A stretch of 64,000 nucleotides of DNA from Myxococcota bacterium (lineage in GTDB: Bacteria > Myxococcota_A > UBA796 > UBA9615 > JAKLKC01). Position numbers and translations under genes: made by a program. Below the pieces are notes generated by a model. The model saw nothing but the letters and a program-made list of their open reading frames with translations. It searched no databases and was not told the origin of the DNA. Positions 9,620 to 17,673 of the stretch are shown in pieces (the first letter of the stretch is position 1; each line of letters opens with the position of its first letter). The stretch covers positions 1-64,000 of the forward strand of contig JAKLKC010000008.1 in the NCBI GenBank assembly GCA_023150875.1. The letters run 5' to 3'.

Positions 9620-11428
9620 ATGCACCATCGCGCCCTGCCCGTTACGTTCCTGATCGCCTGCGCCACCCTCTCCGCGGGGTCCGGGTGTCAAGGCGAGCCC
9701 GTGGACGACGACACCGTCCCGGCCGACGACGACTCCAGCCCCGCCGACGACGACACGGCGTGGAGACCCGAGCAGGTGTGCCCGGGGGATCCCGATTGCG
9801 CGTCCAGCGGGGACGGGACCCTGGAGGTGGGGGCGGCGGCCGTTCCCATCACCCCCGAGAGGTGGGAGGCGTGGACGGACGCCAACGGCAACTCCTCCTA
9901 CGCCCCCACCGACGGCGATACCTGGTTCGATTGCGGGACCGACCGCCTCTGCCCGGCGACCTGCGCCTACGGCGACGGGACCTCGGTGACTTACGGAGAG
10001 TCCCCCGGCTACCCCGGGCCCGACGCCGACGGGAGCGAGTGCGACCAGTCCTTCCAGGCGGTGTGGCTCGCGGGCTTCCAGAACTCCCGGGCGATGAACG
10101 GAGTCCACGACGAGCTGTGGGCCCGGGCCATCGTGCTGCGCCAGGGGGACGTGACCCTGGGCCTGGTGTCCATGGACCTCATCGGGTACTTCTTCAATGA
10201 AATCGAGGAGATCCGTGAGCGGGCCCGGGACGGGCTCGGACTCGACAACGTCGTGGTCGCCTCCACCCACGTCCACGAGGGCCCGGACACCCTGGGGATC
10301 TGGGGGAGGAGCCAGGTGAGCACCGGGCTGAACCCCGACTACATGGCCCTCCTCCAGGACCGGATCCTTGAGGCCCTCGGGGACGCCCAGGCGACGATGG
10401 AGCCGGCCCGGGCGACATACGCCCACAAGGTCATCGAGGACGACGACGCGAACGGGAACGGGATCAACAACTTCAACTTCGACCTCCGGGACCCCGGGAT
10501 CCACGACAAGAACGTGCGGGCGATCCGCTTCTCGACCCGGGACGGAGACGCCACCATCGCCACGCTGGTCAACTGGGCGAACCACCCCGAGACCCTGTCC
10601 GACGACAACGTGCTCGTCACCGCGGACTTCGTGGACCCCCTGAGGCGGGCCGTGGAGGAGGGTGTCGACACGCCCCAGGGCCGAGTGGAGGGGCTGGGGG
10701 GGATCGCCGTCTTCTTCAACGGCGCCCTGGGCGGGATGATGTCGCCCCTCGCGGCGCCAGCCAGCACCCTGTTCGGGGAGTCGGTGGAGGACGACTCCTA
10801 CGCCAAGGCGGCGTCCATCGGGGAGTTCATCGGGTGGTACGTGCTGGAGGCCCTGGGGGAAGCCGGGGCGGAGGGGGACGACGCCCCCGCCCTGTCCTTC
10901 CGGCGCACGACGCTCAAGCTGCGGGTGGACAACGTGCTCTACGCCATCATGTTCCAGGCTGGGGTCTTCGACCGCCCGCTCTACGACTACGACGAGAGCC
11001 GGCCGGTGGGGGAGGACAACCTGGCCTACGTGCTCACCGAGGTGGGGCTCCTGCAGATCGGGGCGGCGTCGATCCTCACCATCCCGGGGGAGATGCTCCC
11101 CGAGTGGGCGGTGGGGGGCTACGACGAGTCCCTGACCGGCCCGCTGCGACCCTACTTCGAGAATCCCGACCACGCCCCCGACACGACCCAGGCCCCCGCC
11201 GGCCCCTACCTGTTCGACCTGATGCCGGGGGAACACCCCATGGTCTTCGGGCTGGCCCAGGACGAGCTGGGGTACCTCATCCCCCCGTGGCAGTACGTGC
11301 TGGACGAGGACAACCCCTACCTTGCCGAGGCCCCCGGGGACCACTACGAGGAGACCAACTCCCTGGGTCCGGACGCGGCGCAGGGCGTTGTGGACCAGGC
11401 CGTGGCGCTGCTGGACTGGCAGCCCTGA
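9620..11428 (+). CDS. Neutral-ceramidase-like lipoprotein, paralogue 2
   Basis: 602-residue lipoprotein (lipobox AGSGC) with a tether of four DDD clusters. It is colinear with the paralogue at 6970 over the whole length (AFGDGTSVTxE-type repeat region, RAMNGVHDELWARAIVL, STHVHEGPDT, NWANHPETL, GDHYEETNS near the C-terminus). It has HVH where paralogue 1 has HNH, closer to the ceramidase zinc motif. The nucleophile segment reads LGGMMSPL, which retains an SP pair but not the usual GDVSPN context. Family members hydrolyse the amide of ceramides; here the fold is supported but the substrate is not. Convergent with the Smr gene. Confidence 0.78.
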   Translation: MHHRALPVTFLIACATLSAGSGCQGEPVDDDTVPADDDSSPADDDTAWRPEQVCPGDPDCASSGDGTLEVGAAAVPITPERWEAWTDANGNSSYAPTDGDTWFDCGTDRLCPATCAYGDGTSVTYGESPGYPGPDADGSECDQSFQAVWLAGFQNSRAMNGVHDELWARAIVLRQGDVTLGLVSMDLIGYFFNEIEEIRERARDGLGLDNVVVASTHVHEGPDTLGIWGRSQVSTGLNPDYMALLQDRILEALGDAQATMEPARATYAHKVIEDDDANGNGINNFNFDLRDPGIHDKNVRAIRFSTRDGDATIATLVNWANHPETLSDDNVLVTADFVDPLRRAVEEGVDTPQGRVEGLGGIAVFFNGALGGMMSPLAAPASTLFGESVEDDSYAKAASIGEFIGWYVLEALGEAGAEGDDAPALSFRRTTLKLRVDNVLYAIMFQAGVFDRPLYDYDESRPVGEDNLAYVLTEVGLLQIGAASILTIPGEMLPEWAVGGYDESLTGPLRPYFENPDHAPDTTQAPAGPYLFDLMPGEHPMVFGLAQDELGYLIPPWQYVLDEDNPYLAEAPGDHYEETNSLGPDAAQGVVDQAVALLDWQP

Positions 11429-11441
11429 GGGGGGAGCGGGA

Positions 11442-11732
11442 TCAGGACGGGGGTCGCAGGTGGACCACCGTGGCGCCCCACCCGGCGCGGTCCGAGGCCA
11501 GCGAGAATCGCTCGACCTGGGGCAGGCGGCGCAGGACGGAGTGCACCTTCTCCCGGAGCTGCCCCGAGCCCTTGCCGTGGACGATGCGGACGGTGAACAG
11601 CCCCCGGGCGCGGCACTCCTCGATCCAGTCGGGGACGAGGTCCTTCACCTCCCCCGGGCGGAAGTGATGGAGGTCCAGGACGCCGTCGATGGGCAGCTCG
11701 AAGGGGGCGTCGGGGTCGAAGTCGTCGGTCAC
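11442..11732 (-). CDS. Stand-alone Smr domain protein
   Basis: 96-residue Smr (MutS2 C-terminal-like) domain, a nuclease-type fold acting on nucleic acids. The motifs LDLHHF (LDLHG equivalent) and VRIVHGKGSGQL (HGxGxG) are both present. The GTG start overlaps the stop of the upstream E2-like gene in a GTGA junction, so the two are translationally coupled. Its association with an acyltransferase and ketoacyl synthases is probably operon hitch-hiking rather than functional. Confidence 0.85.
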   Translation of the reverse strand: MTDDFDPDAPFELPIDGVLDLHHFRPGEVKDLVPDWIEECRARGLFTVRIVHGKGSGQLREKVHSVLRRLPQVERFSLASDRAGWGATVVHLRPPS

Positions 11733-12628
11733 GGGGGGGGCGAGGGCGCCGCGGCGGCGGCCGGGGCCCCGGTGGGCTGCGCGGGGCGCGGATCCCCGGG
11801 GACGCCGAAGTGGCGCTCGGGATCCTCGATCATGGTCTTCAACGTGCGCGACATCACCGCCGCGTGCCAGCCGTCGATGAAGCGGTGGTCGAAGGTGGCG
11901 TGGACCCGCATCACCTTCCCCGGGACGACCCGCCCTCCGTCGACCACGGCCTCGTCCTTCACGGCGCCGACTGCCAGCACGATCGGCACGCGGGAGTAGG
12001 GCACCAGGGGGGCGTAGGCCATGTCGAGCCCCAGGGAGCCGATGTTGGTCACCATCACCGAGCCGAAGGGATCGCTCGGGATCCCCGCCCAGCGCAGGTC
12101 CAGGTTCAGCGTGACGGTGACGAAGCTCAGGAAGTCCAGGAACCAGTTGAGGAGCAGGTAGGGCACGGAGCGGAAGAGGCCTCGGCTCTTCTCCAGGGCG
12201 GGATCCTGCCTCTTGCGCACCACCGCGACCTTCTGCTCGACCTCGTCGCAGATCTCCACGAGGGACTTCCGCTCGACGTCGTAGATCGTGGCGCCGGAGA
12301 GGTCGATCTTGCCCTCCCCCTCGTCGGTCAGGACCACCTGGAGGAAGACGCCGATCCGGTCCCGCAGGTAGACGCGGTTCCAGCGGAGGACCGCGTTGGC
12401 CTCGGGCACCCGCTGGAGGGTGTGGGCGACGGCCTTGGCCACCATGTGGGTGACCGTCAGGCGCCGGCCCGTGCGGGCGCGGAACGCCTCGATGTAGGCG
12501 AGGGCCGGCTCCATGCGGAGTTCCACGCTGCCGTAGACCTGGGGGTCGAAAGCGGTGCGCCAGGTGCCGATGGCGATGCGGCGGAAGATCGAGGGGTCGC
12601 GCTGGGGCCGGAGGGAGAGGTTGGGCAT
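11729..12628 (-). CDS. Lipoyl-less 2-oxoacid-dehydrogenase E2-type acyltransferase
   Basis: 299-residue catalytic domain of the 2-oxoacid dehydrogenase E2/CAT fold. The active-site motif HxxxDG is intact (ATFDHRFIDGWHA), and the conserved TVTHMVAKAVA and GSVMVTNIGSLGLD segments are present. There is no lipoyl domain or E3-binding domain; the protein starts directly with the catalytic part and ends with an Ala/Pro-rich tail. No E1 or E3 gene is nearby. It sits 45 bases downstream of two ketoacyl-synthase genes, so it may move an acyl group from CoA or ACP to a small acceptor. That role is inferred from context. Confidence 0.8.
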   Translation of the reverse strand: MPNLSLRPQRDPSIFRRIAIGTWRTAFDPQVYGSVELRMEPALAYIEAFRARTGRRLTVTHMVAKAVAHTLQRVPEANAVLRWNRVYLRDRIGVFLQVVLTDEGEGKIDLSGATIYDVERKSLVEICDEVEQKVAVVRKRQDPALEKSRGLFRSVPYLLLNWFLDFLSFVTVTLNLDLRWAGIPSDPFGSVMVTNIGSLGLDMAYAPLVPYSRVPIVLAVGAVKDEAVVDGGRVVPGKVMRVHATFDHRFIDGWHAAVMSRTLKTMIEDPERHFGVPGDPRPAQPTGAPAAAAAPSPPP

Positions 12629-12673
12629 GGGGCCGATGATAGCGCGTGAGACCGCCGGCGGGGTCGGCGGTAC

Positions 12674-13990
12674 TCAGGCGGCGGTCAGGACCACGGCGGC
12701 GCTGTTCCCCTCGGGGGCGGAGGCGACGACGAGGACCGCGCGGCCGGCGAAGGGGGTGACGTCCCCCCGCGCGGGGGAGGAGAAGCCGGGGATGGGGTCC
12801 CGGAGGCCGACGGTGGGGGGGAGCGCGCCGCGGTCCAGGATCTCGACCGCGGCGGCGAGGGAGAAGCCGCCGTGGGCCGCCTCGGCGAAGCCCAGGACCG
12901 GGGTGACGGTGACCACCGGCGTGCCGGCGAAGGAGGCCCCCAGGAGGGAGGACAGGGCGGCGGCCTCGGCGGCGTCCTGGGCGGGAAGGCCGGTCCCCGC
13001 GACCACCACGGCGTCGGGGCGCGCCACTCCGGCCTGGGCGAGGGCGGCCCGACCCGCCGCCACCATGGCATCGGGGGAGGAGGCGGGCCCCCGGGAGGAG
13101 GCCGGGACCGCGAACGCGGTCCCGTACCCCGAGAGCCACGCCCGGACCCGGGCCCCCCGAGAGGCGGCGCGGGCCGCGGACTGGAGGACCACGAACGCAG
13201 AGCCTTCGCCGGGCACGATCCCCGCGGCGGCGCGGTCGAAGGGCCGGGAGGCGACGGCCGGAGCGGTGCCGGAGGGGGCGAGCTGGCCGAGGTAGCCCCG
13301 CACGATGAGGGAGTGCTCGACGCAGGCGGACCCGGTGCCGCCGGCGATCATCTCGTCGGCCTGGCCCGTTCCGATGGCCGCGGCCGCGCGCCCCACCGCC
13401 TGGAGGGCCGCTTGGGAGCCTCCCATGAAGGTGTTGCAGGGCCCCTTGCACCGGACCTGGATGCCGCCGTGGGCCACGGGCATGTTGTTCATCAGCCTGA
13501 GGTACTCGAAGCCGGTGAACTTCCTCATGCCGTCCATGACCCGGGACTCGTCGATGACGTAGCGTCCGTCCGCCGAAGCGGTCCGGTCGCGCACGGCGTA
13601 GGCCATCTGGACGTACTTGTCCATCTCCGGCAGGTTCACGTAGCTGCCGACGAAGAGGCCGCGGCGCCGGGCCTCTTCGTCGGGGAGGTCGTCCACCTGG
13701 AGGTCCCCGTCCCGGGCGGCGGAGCCCAGCCCGAAGGTGGAGAGCCAGGTGTAGCGGGTCATCGTCGAGGGGCGGAGGGGGCGGGTGCCCGGAAGGTCCC
13801 GGAACCCCCTCTTGTCCGGCTCGGCGATCCCCCCGAAGCCCGGGGCCAGCCGGTCCAAGGGGGCGGCGAACGGGGCGAAGCGGGGGCGGCCGTCGCACAG
13901 CGCCTGCCAGAAGGCGTCCCGGCCCAGGCCGGCGGCGGAGAGCACGCCGACGCCGGTCACGGCGATGGGAGTGGAGTCGTCACGAACCAC
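12674..13990 (-). CDS. Degenerate beta-ketoacyl synthase homologue (chain-length-factor-like)
   Basis: 438-residue thiolase-fold KAS homologue. The N-terminal IAVTGVGVLSAAG and VPGEGSAFVVL mark the FabF family, but all catalytic positions are altered: the nucleophile region after GP reads CNTFMGGSQAAL (Ser at the usual Cys), the NAHGTGTP His motif is VAGTGLPAQ, and the KxxxGH region is TPVLGFAEAA. This is the pattern of KS-beta/chain-length factors, which dimerise with an active KS. Its GTG start overlaps the stop of the intact KAS upstream by 11 bases, consistent with a stoichiometric heterodimer. Confidence 0.85.
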   Translation of the reverse strand: MVRDDSTPIAVTGVGVLSAAGLGRDAFWQALCDGRPRFAPFAAPLDRLAPGFGGIAEPDKRGFRDLPGTRPLRPSTMTRYTWLSTFGLGSAARDGDLQVDDLPDEEARRRGLFVGSYVNLPEMDKYVQMAYAVRDRTASADGRYVIDESRVMDGMRKFTGFEYLRLMNNMPVAHGGIQVRCKGPCNTFMGGSQAALQAVGRAAAAIGTGQADEMIAGGTGSACVEHSLIVRGYLGQLAPSGTAPAVASRPFDRAAAGIVPGEGSAFVVLQSAARAASRGARVRAWLSGYGTAFAVPASSRGPASSPDAMVAAGRAALAQAGVARPDAVVVAGTGLPAQDAAEAAALSSLLGASFAGTPVVTVTPVLGFAEAAHGGFSLAAAVEILDRGALPPTVGLRDPIPGFSSPARGDVTPFAGRAVLVVASAPEGNSAAVVLTAA

Positions 13991-15287
13991 GGGCCTGCTC
14001 CTCGTAACGGCCGAGCACGACGGAGACGTTCTGGCCGCCGAAGCCGAAGGAGTTGTTGACCGCGATCCGGACGTCCACCCGCCTCTCGCCCTCGGGCACG
14101 TAGTCGAGGTCGCAGGCGGGGTCCGGGCAGGTCAGGTTGATGGTCGGGTGGACCCGGCCGGTCTCGATGCTCTTCACGCACACGATGGCCTCGGTGGAAC
14201 CGGCGGCGTGGATGAGGTGGCCGAACATCGACTTCGAGGAGCTGACGGGGATGTCGTAGGCCCGCTGGCCGTACGCCTTCTTCATCGCCAGGGTCTCGGC
14301 GGCGTCGTTCATGGGGGTCGAGGTGCCGTGGGCGTTGACGTAGTCGACGTCCTCGGGGCCGATCCCGGCGTCGGTCAGGGCGCGGCTCATCGCCAGGGCC
14401 ATGCCTTCCCCCTCGGGGTGGGGATCGGTCAGGCGGTAGGAGTCGGTGGCGAGGCCGGCCCCCAGGACCTCGGCGCGCACCCTGGCGCCCCGCGCCCGGG
14501 CGTGGTCCAGGGACTCGATGACCAGGACCCCGGCGCCCTCCCCCATCACGAACCCGTCCCTCTCGGCGTCGAATGGCCGGGACGCCCCCCTGGGGTCGTC
14601 GTTGCGGCGGGAAAGGGCCTGGAGCATGGCGAAACCGGGGATCATGGTGCGGGTGACGGGGCTGCCGGCGCCGCCCACCACCACGACGTCGGCGTCCCCG
14701 GCGCGGACGAGCTGCAGGGCGTCGGCGATGACGTGGGAACCCGAGGCGCAGGCGGAGGCGACGTTGTACACCCGCCCCGCGCCGGACATCACGGCGAGTA
14801 CGGGGGCGGCGGTGTCGAGGTAGTAGTCGTCGAAGCCGAGGGCCTCGGGGGAGGACGCCAGCTCGGCGTAGAAGGGGGCGAGGTCCGAGGCGTAGGGATC
14901 GGCGGCGTCCCCCCACACCCGCAGGGACGGAGGACCGAAGAGCTTGAGGGAGGCGGAGCCGATGCCGGTGGCCAGGTAGACCGTCCGGCGCTCGGCGGCG
15001 GCGGGAACGGGGGAGAGGCCCGCGTCCGCCAGGGCCGCGCGGCCGGCGTGGACCACGAAGCCCAGGGAGCGGTTGGCGATCCGGTAGGGGCCGACCTCCC
15101 GCGGCACGTCCACGGAGTAGCGGACCTCGGCGGCGATCCGGGAGGGGTGGTCCACGGGATCGAAGTTGCGGATGGTGTCGATGGCGGACTCGCCGCGGCA
15201 GAGGGCGTCGAAGAGGGCGTCGACGTCGGGCGAGTGGGGGGCGACGACTCCCATTCCAGTGATCACGGCGCGTCTTCTGGGGGCCAA
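13980..15287 (-). CDS. Beta-ketoacyl-ACP synthase (FabF/KS-alpha type), intact
   Basis: 435-residue condensing enzyme that elongates an acyl chain with malonyl-ACP. Catalytic Cys in ASACASGSH, His in VNAHGTSTPMND and the KSMFGH His motif are all present, as is NNSFGFGGQN near the C-terminus. The TTG start gives LAPRRRAVITGMG and has GGAGG five bases upstream; longer starts run into the repeat region. It is cotranscribed with the degenerate KAS. It is most similar within the window to the intact KAS at 44859, sharing the SRRNDDP and CDLDYVP stretches. Confidence 0.93.
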   Translation of the reverse strand: MAPRRRAVITGMGVVAPHSPDVDALFDALCRGESAIDTIRNFDPVDHPSRIAAEVRYSVDVPREVGPYRIANRSLGFVVHAGRAALADAGLSPVPAAAERRTVYLATGIGSASLKLFGPPSLRVWGDAADPYASDLAPFYAELASSPEALGFDDYYLDTAAPVLAVMSGAGRVYNVASACASGSHVIADALQLVRAGDADVVVVGGAGSPVTRTMIPGFAMLQALSRRNDDPRGASRPFDAERDGFVMGEGAGVLVIESLDHARARGARVRAEVLGAGLATDSYRLTDPHPEGEGMALAMSRALTDAGIGPEDVDYVNAHGTSTPMNDAAETLAMKKAYGQRAYDIPVSSSKSMFGHLIHAAGSTEAIVCVKSIETGRVHPTINLTCPDPACDLDYVPEGERRVDVRIAVNNSFGFGGQNVSVVLGRYEEQARGS

Positions 15288-15355
15288 GGGTGCCTCCGGC
15301 GCCCCGGATCGCGCCGGACGGCGGGCGGTGGGGTCGCGGGTCGCAGAGCCGCGCG

Positions 15356-15385
15356 AAGATAGCAACGGGGGCAGCGCCGCGGCAA
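15356..15385 (-). promoter_or_regulatory. Sigma-70-type promoter of the KAS-pair operon
   Basis: On the minus strand TTGCCG, an 18-base spacer and TATCTT lie about 70 bases before the TTG start of the intact KAS gene. Confidence 0.6.
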
Positions 15386-15437
15386 GGCGGACGGGACGAA
15401 GGGAGCCGGCCGGCGCAGTTCGCCTGCGGCGGGGGGG

Positions 15438-15629
15438 CGGAACCAGGAGAGGGGAGAGAAATGTAAAAGTGTTGGTGCCTGACACCCGGCCCCGACGGGG
15501 GGGCGAAACCAGGAGAGGGGAGGGAAATGTAAAAGTGTTGGTGCCTGACACCCGGTCCCCACCCGATCCACCCGGTCCTCCAGGAGAGAGGAGGGAAATG
15601 TAAAAGTGTTGGTGCCTGACACCCGGTCC
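15438..15629 (+). repeat. Three direct copies of a ~57-bp repeat with an embedded hairpin
   Basis: Three near-identical units, each with a purine-rich start (AGGAGAGGGGAGGGAAATG or close variants), then TAAAAGTGTTGGTGCCTGAC and CACCCGG. The hairpin GGTGCCTGACACC (stem GGTG/CACC) is at 15474-15486, 15540-15552 and 15611-15623, spaced 66 and 71 bases. The core is AT-richer than its surroundings. The array fills the gap between the divergent KAS and OPT genes. It resembles REP-type intergenic elements; no transposase gene is next to it. A possible -10 (TAGGAT, 15636-15641) for the OPT gene abuts the third copy. Confidence 0.9.
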
Positions 15630-15690
15630 TCCCGGTAGGATGCGGGGGCCGGCGGGGTCCTCGCCGGCACGCGCCTCCGCAGGAGGATCC

Positions 15691-17541
15691 TTGAGCCCCA
15701 CCGCACGTCCGCCCGCTGCCCGCGCTCCGTCGGCCTCCGCTCGCCCTGCGGGGACCTCGGGCGAGCCCGATCCCCTCCCCCTGGCACCGTTGGGGACGCC
15801 CCAGCTCACCCTGAGGGCGATCCTCACCGGGATGGTGCTGGGGGGGGTGATGGCGCTGTCGAACCTCTACGTCGCGCTGAAGACGGGGTGGAGCTTCGGC
15901 GTGACGATCACCGCGGGCATCCTCGCCTTCGCCGTGTTCGCCTCGGCGCGGGCGGTGGCCCCGGGACTGGTCCGCAGGGAGTTCGGGATCCTCGAGAACA
16001 ATGCCATGCAGTCCGTCGCGTCGGCCGCGGGCTACATGACGGGCGGCGGCACGGTGGCGGCGATCCCCGCCCTGATGATGCTGACGGGGGAGCCCATGCC
16101 CTGGTGGAAGATGATGCCCTGGGTGTCGCTGCTGGCGATGCTGGGGGTCGTCGTCGCCATCCCCATGAAGAGGCAGATGATCAACGTCGAGCGGCTGCGG
16201 TTCCCCTCGGGGATCGCCGCCGCCGAGACCCTCAAGAGCCTGCACGTCTCGGCGGCGGAGGGGCTCGACAAGGCGAGGGCCCTCGGGGTCGGCGGGCTCG
16301 TGGGCGCGGCGGTGGCCCTCGTCCGCGACGTGGTGCCCAAGGTGACGGGCCTCCACGTCCCCGACCGTTTCGGGCTCCCGTTCTCCATCCTGGGGAGGCC
16401 GGCCCTGGACTTCACGCTGGGCGTCGAGCTGGGCCTGATGCTCGTGGGCGCCGGAGCCATCATGGGGATCCGCGTGGCCTGGAGCCAGCTCGCGGGGGCG
16501 CTGCTGAACTTCGGGGTCCTCGCGCCGTGGATGCATCACCAGGGGGTGATCGAGAAGCTCGGCTACAAGGGGATCGTGGGCTGGAGCGTGTGGTTCGGCT
16601 CGGCGCTGCTGCTGACCTCGGGGCTTCTCTCCTTCGGCCTCAAGTGGAGGACGGTCACCCGCGCCATGGGATCGGTGGGGGCGGCCGTCAAGGGGGGCGC
16701 GGCCGGCCAGGCGCGGGACGTGGAGGTCCCCATGCGCTGGTTCGGGATCGGCTTCGCCATCCTCGCGCCGGTGGTGGTGTGGGCCCAGTGGTTCTTCTTC
16801 GGGATCACGCCGTGGCTCGGCGCCATCGCGGTCCTCATGTCCCTGTTCATCGCCATCGTCGCCGCCCGGTCGACGGGGGAGACCGACACGACGCCCACCG
16901 GCGCCCTGGGCAAGATCACCCAGCTCACCTACGGCGCCCTGGACCCCGGCAACGTGACGACCAACCTGATGACCGCCAACGTCACCGGCGGGGTGGCCAT
17001 CCACTCCGCTGACCTCCTCACGGACCTCAAGAGCGGGTGGCTGCTGGGGGCCGATCCGCGGCAGCAGTTCTTCGCGCAGTTCTTCGGCGTGGCCGCGGGC
17101 ACGATGTTCGTGGTGCCGGCCTACCGCGTGCTCGCCCCCACCGCCGCCTCCATCGGCACCGACGCCCTCCCCGCCCCGGGCGCCCAGACGTGGGGGGCGG
17201 TCGCCCAGGCCCTCGCCGAGGGGCTGGACTCGATCCACCCCACCGCCCGCGTGGCGATGCTGGTGGGCGGCCTGCTGGGGATCGCCATCGTGCTCCTGGA
17301 GGAGCGGTTCCCGCGGTACAAGCGCTTCATCCCCTCGGCCATGGGCCTCGGCCTGTCCTTCACCATGCCGGCCTGGAGCTCCATCGCCATCTTCCTCGGG
17401 GCCCTCGGGGCCTGGAGCCTCGCCCGGGCCCGCCCCGCCGTCGCCGACCGCTTCGTGATCCCGGTGAGCTCCGGCCTCATCGCCGGGGAGAGCCTGATGG
17501 GGATCGCGGTGGCGCTGCTCATGCTGGCCGGCGTGTTCTGA
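15691..17541 (+). CDS. OPT family transporter
   Basis: 616-residue integral membrane protein of the oligopeptide transporter (OPT/YSL) family, which import oligopeptides or metal chelates by proton symport. It has many hydrophobic segments; family hallmarks include SNLYVALKTGWSFG at the first helix, NNAMQSVASAAGYMTGGG and RLRFPSGIAAAETL. The TTG at 15691 follows AGGAGG by five bases and replaces longer Arg/Pro-rich readings. It precedes the serine palmitoyltransferase operon by 130 bases that contain a separate promoter, so it is probably an independent unit. Confidence 0.9.
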   Translation: MSPTARPPAARAPSASARPAGTSGEPDPLPLAPLGTPQLTLRAILTGMVLGGVMALSNLYVALKTGWSFGVTITAGILAFAVFASARAVAPGLVRREFGILENNAMQSVASAAGYMTGGGTVAAIPALMMLTGEPMPWWKMMPWVSLLAMLGVVVAIPMKRQMINVERLRFPSGIAAAETLKSLHVSAAEGLDKARALGVGGLVGAAVALVRDVVPKVTGLHVPDRFGLPFSILGRPALDFTLGVELGLMLVGAGAIMGIRVAWSQLAGALLNFGVLAPWMHHQGVIEKLGYKGIVGWSVWFGSALLLTSGLLSFGLKWRTVTRAMGSVGAAVKGGAAGQARDVEVPMRWFGIGFAILAPVVVWAQWFFFGITPWLGAIAVLMSLFIAIVAARSTGETDTTPTGALGKITQLTYGALDPGNVTTNLMTANVTGGVAIHSADLLTDLKSGWLLGADPRQQFFAQFFGVAAGTMFVVPAYRVLAPTAASIGTDALPAPGAQTWGAVAQALAEGLDSIHPTARVAMLVGGLLGIAIVLLEERFPRYKRFIPSAMGLGLSFTMPAWSSIAIFLGALGAWSLARARPAVADRFVIPVSSGLIAGESLMGIAVALLMLAGVF

Positions 17542-17544
17542 CGG

Positions 17545-17573
17545 TTGCCTCGCCGCGCGGTGCCCGGTACCAT
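17545..17573 (+). promoter_or_regulatory. Sigma-70-type promoter of the ceramide operon
   Basis: TTGCCT, 17-base spacer and TACCAT, immediately after the OPT stop codon and about 100 bases before the TTG start of the serine palmitoyltransferase gene. Confidence 0.6.
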
Positions 17574-17673
17574 CCGCTCCCTCGTCCCTCCGGCGCCCGG
17601 CCGCTCTCCCGCGGCCGCGGGGGGCGGCAGCGACCCTGCGGGTGGCGTCCCCGCGCCGGGGCGGGAGACGGGC

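Noticed and set aside
15438-15629. CRISPR array
   Set aside because: Only three units, spacers are not unique (the flanks are also repeated), and no cas genes.
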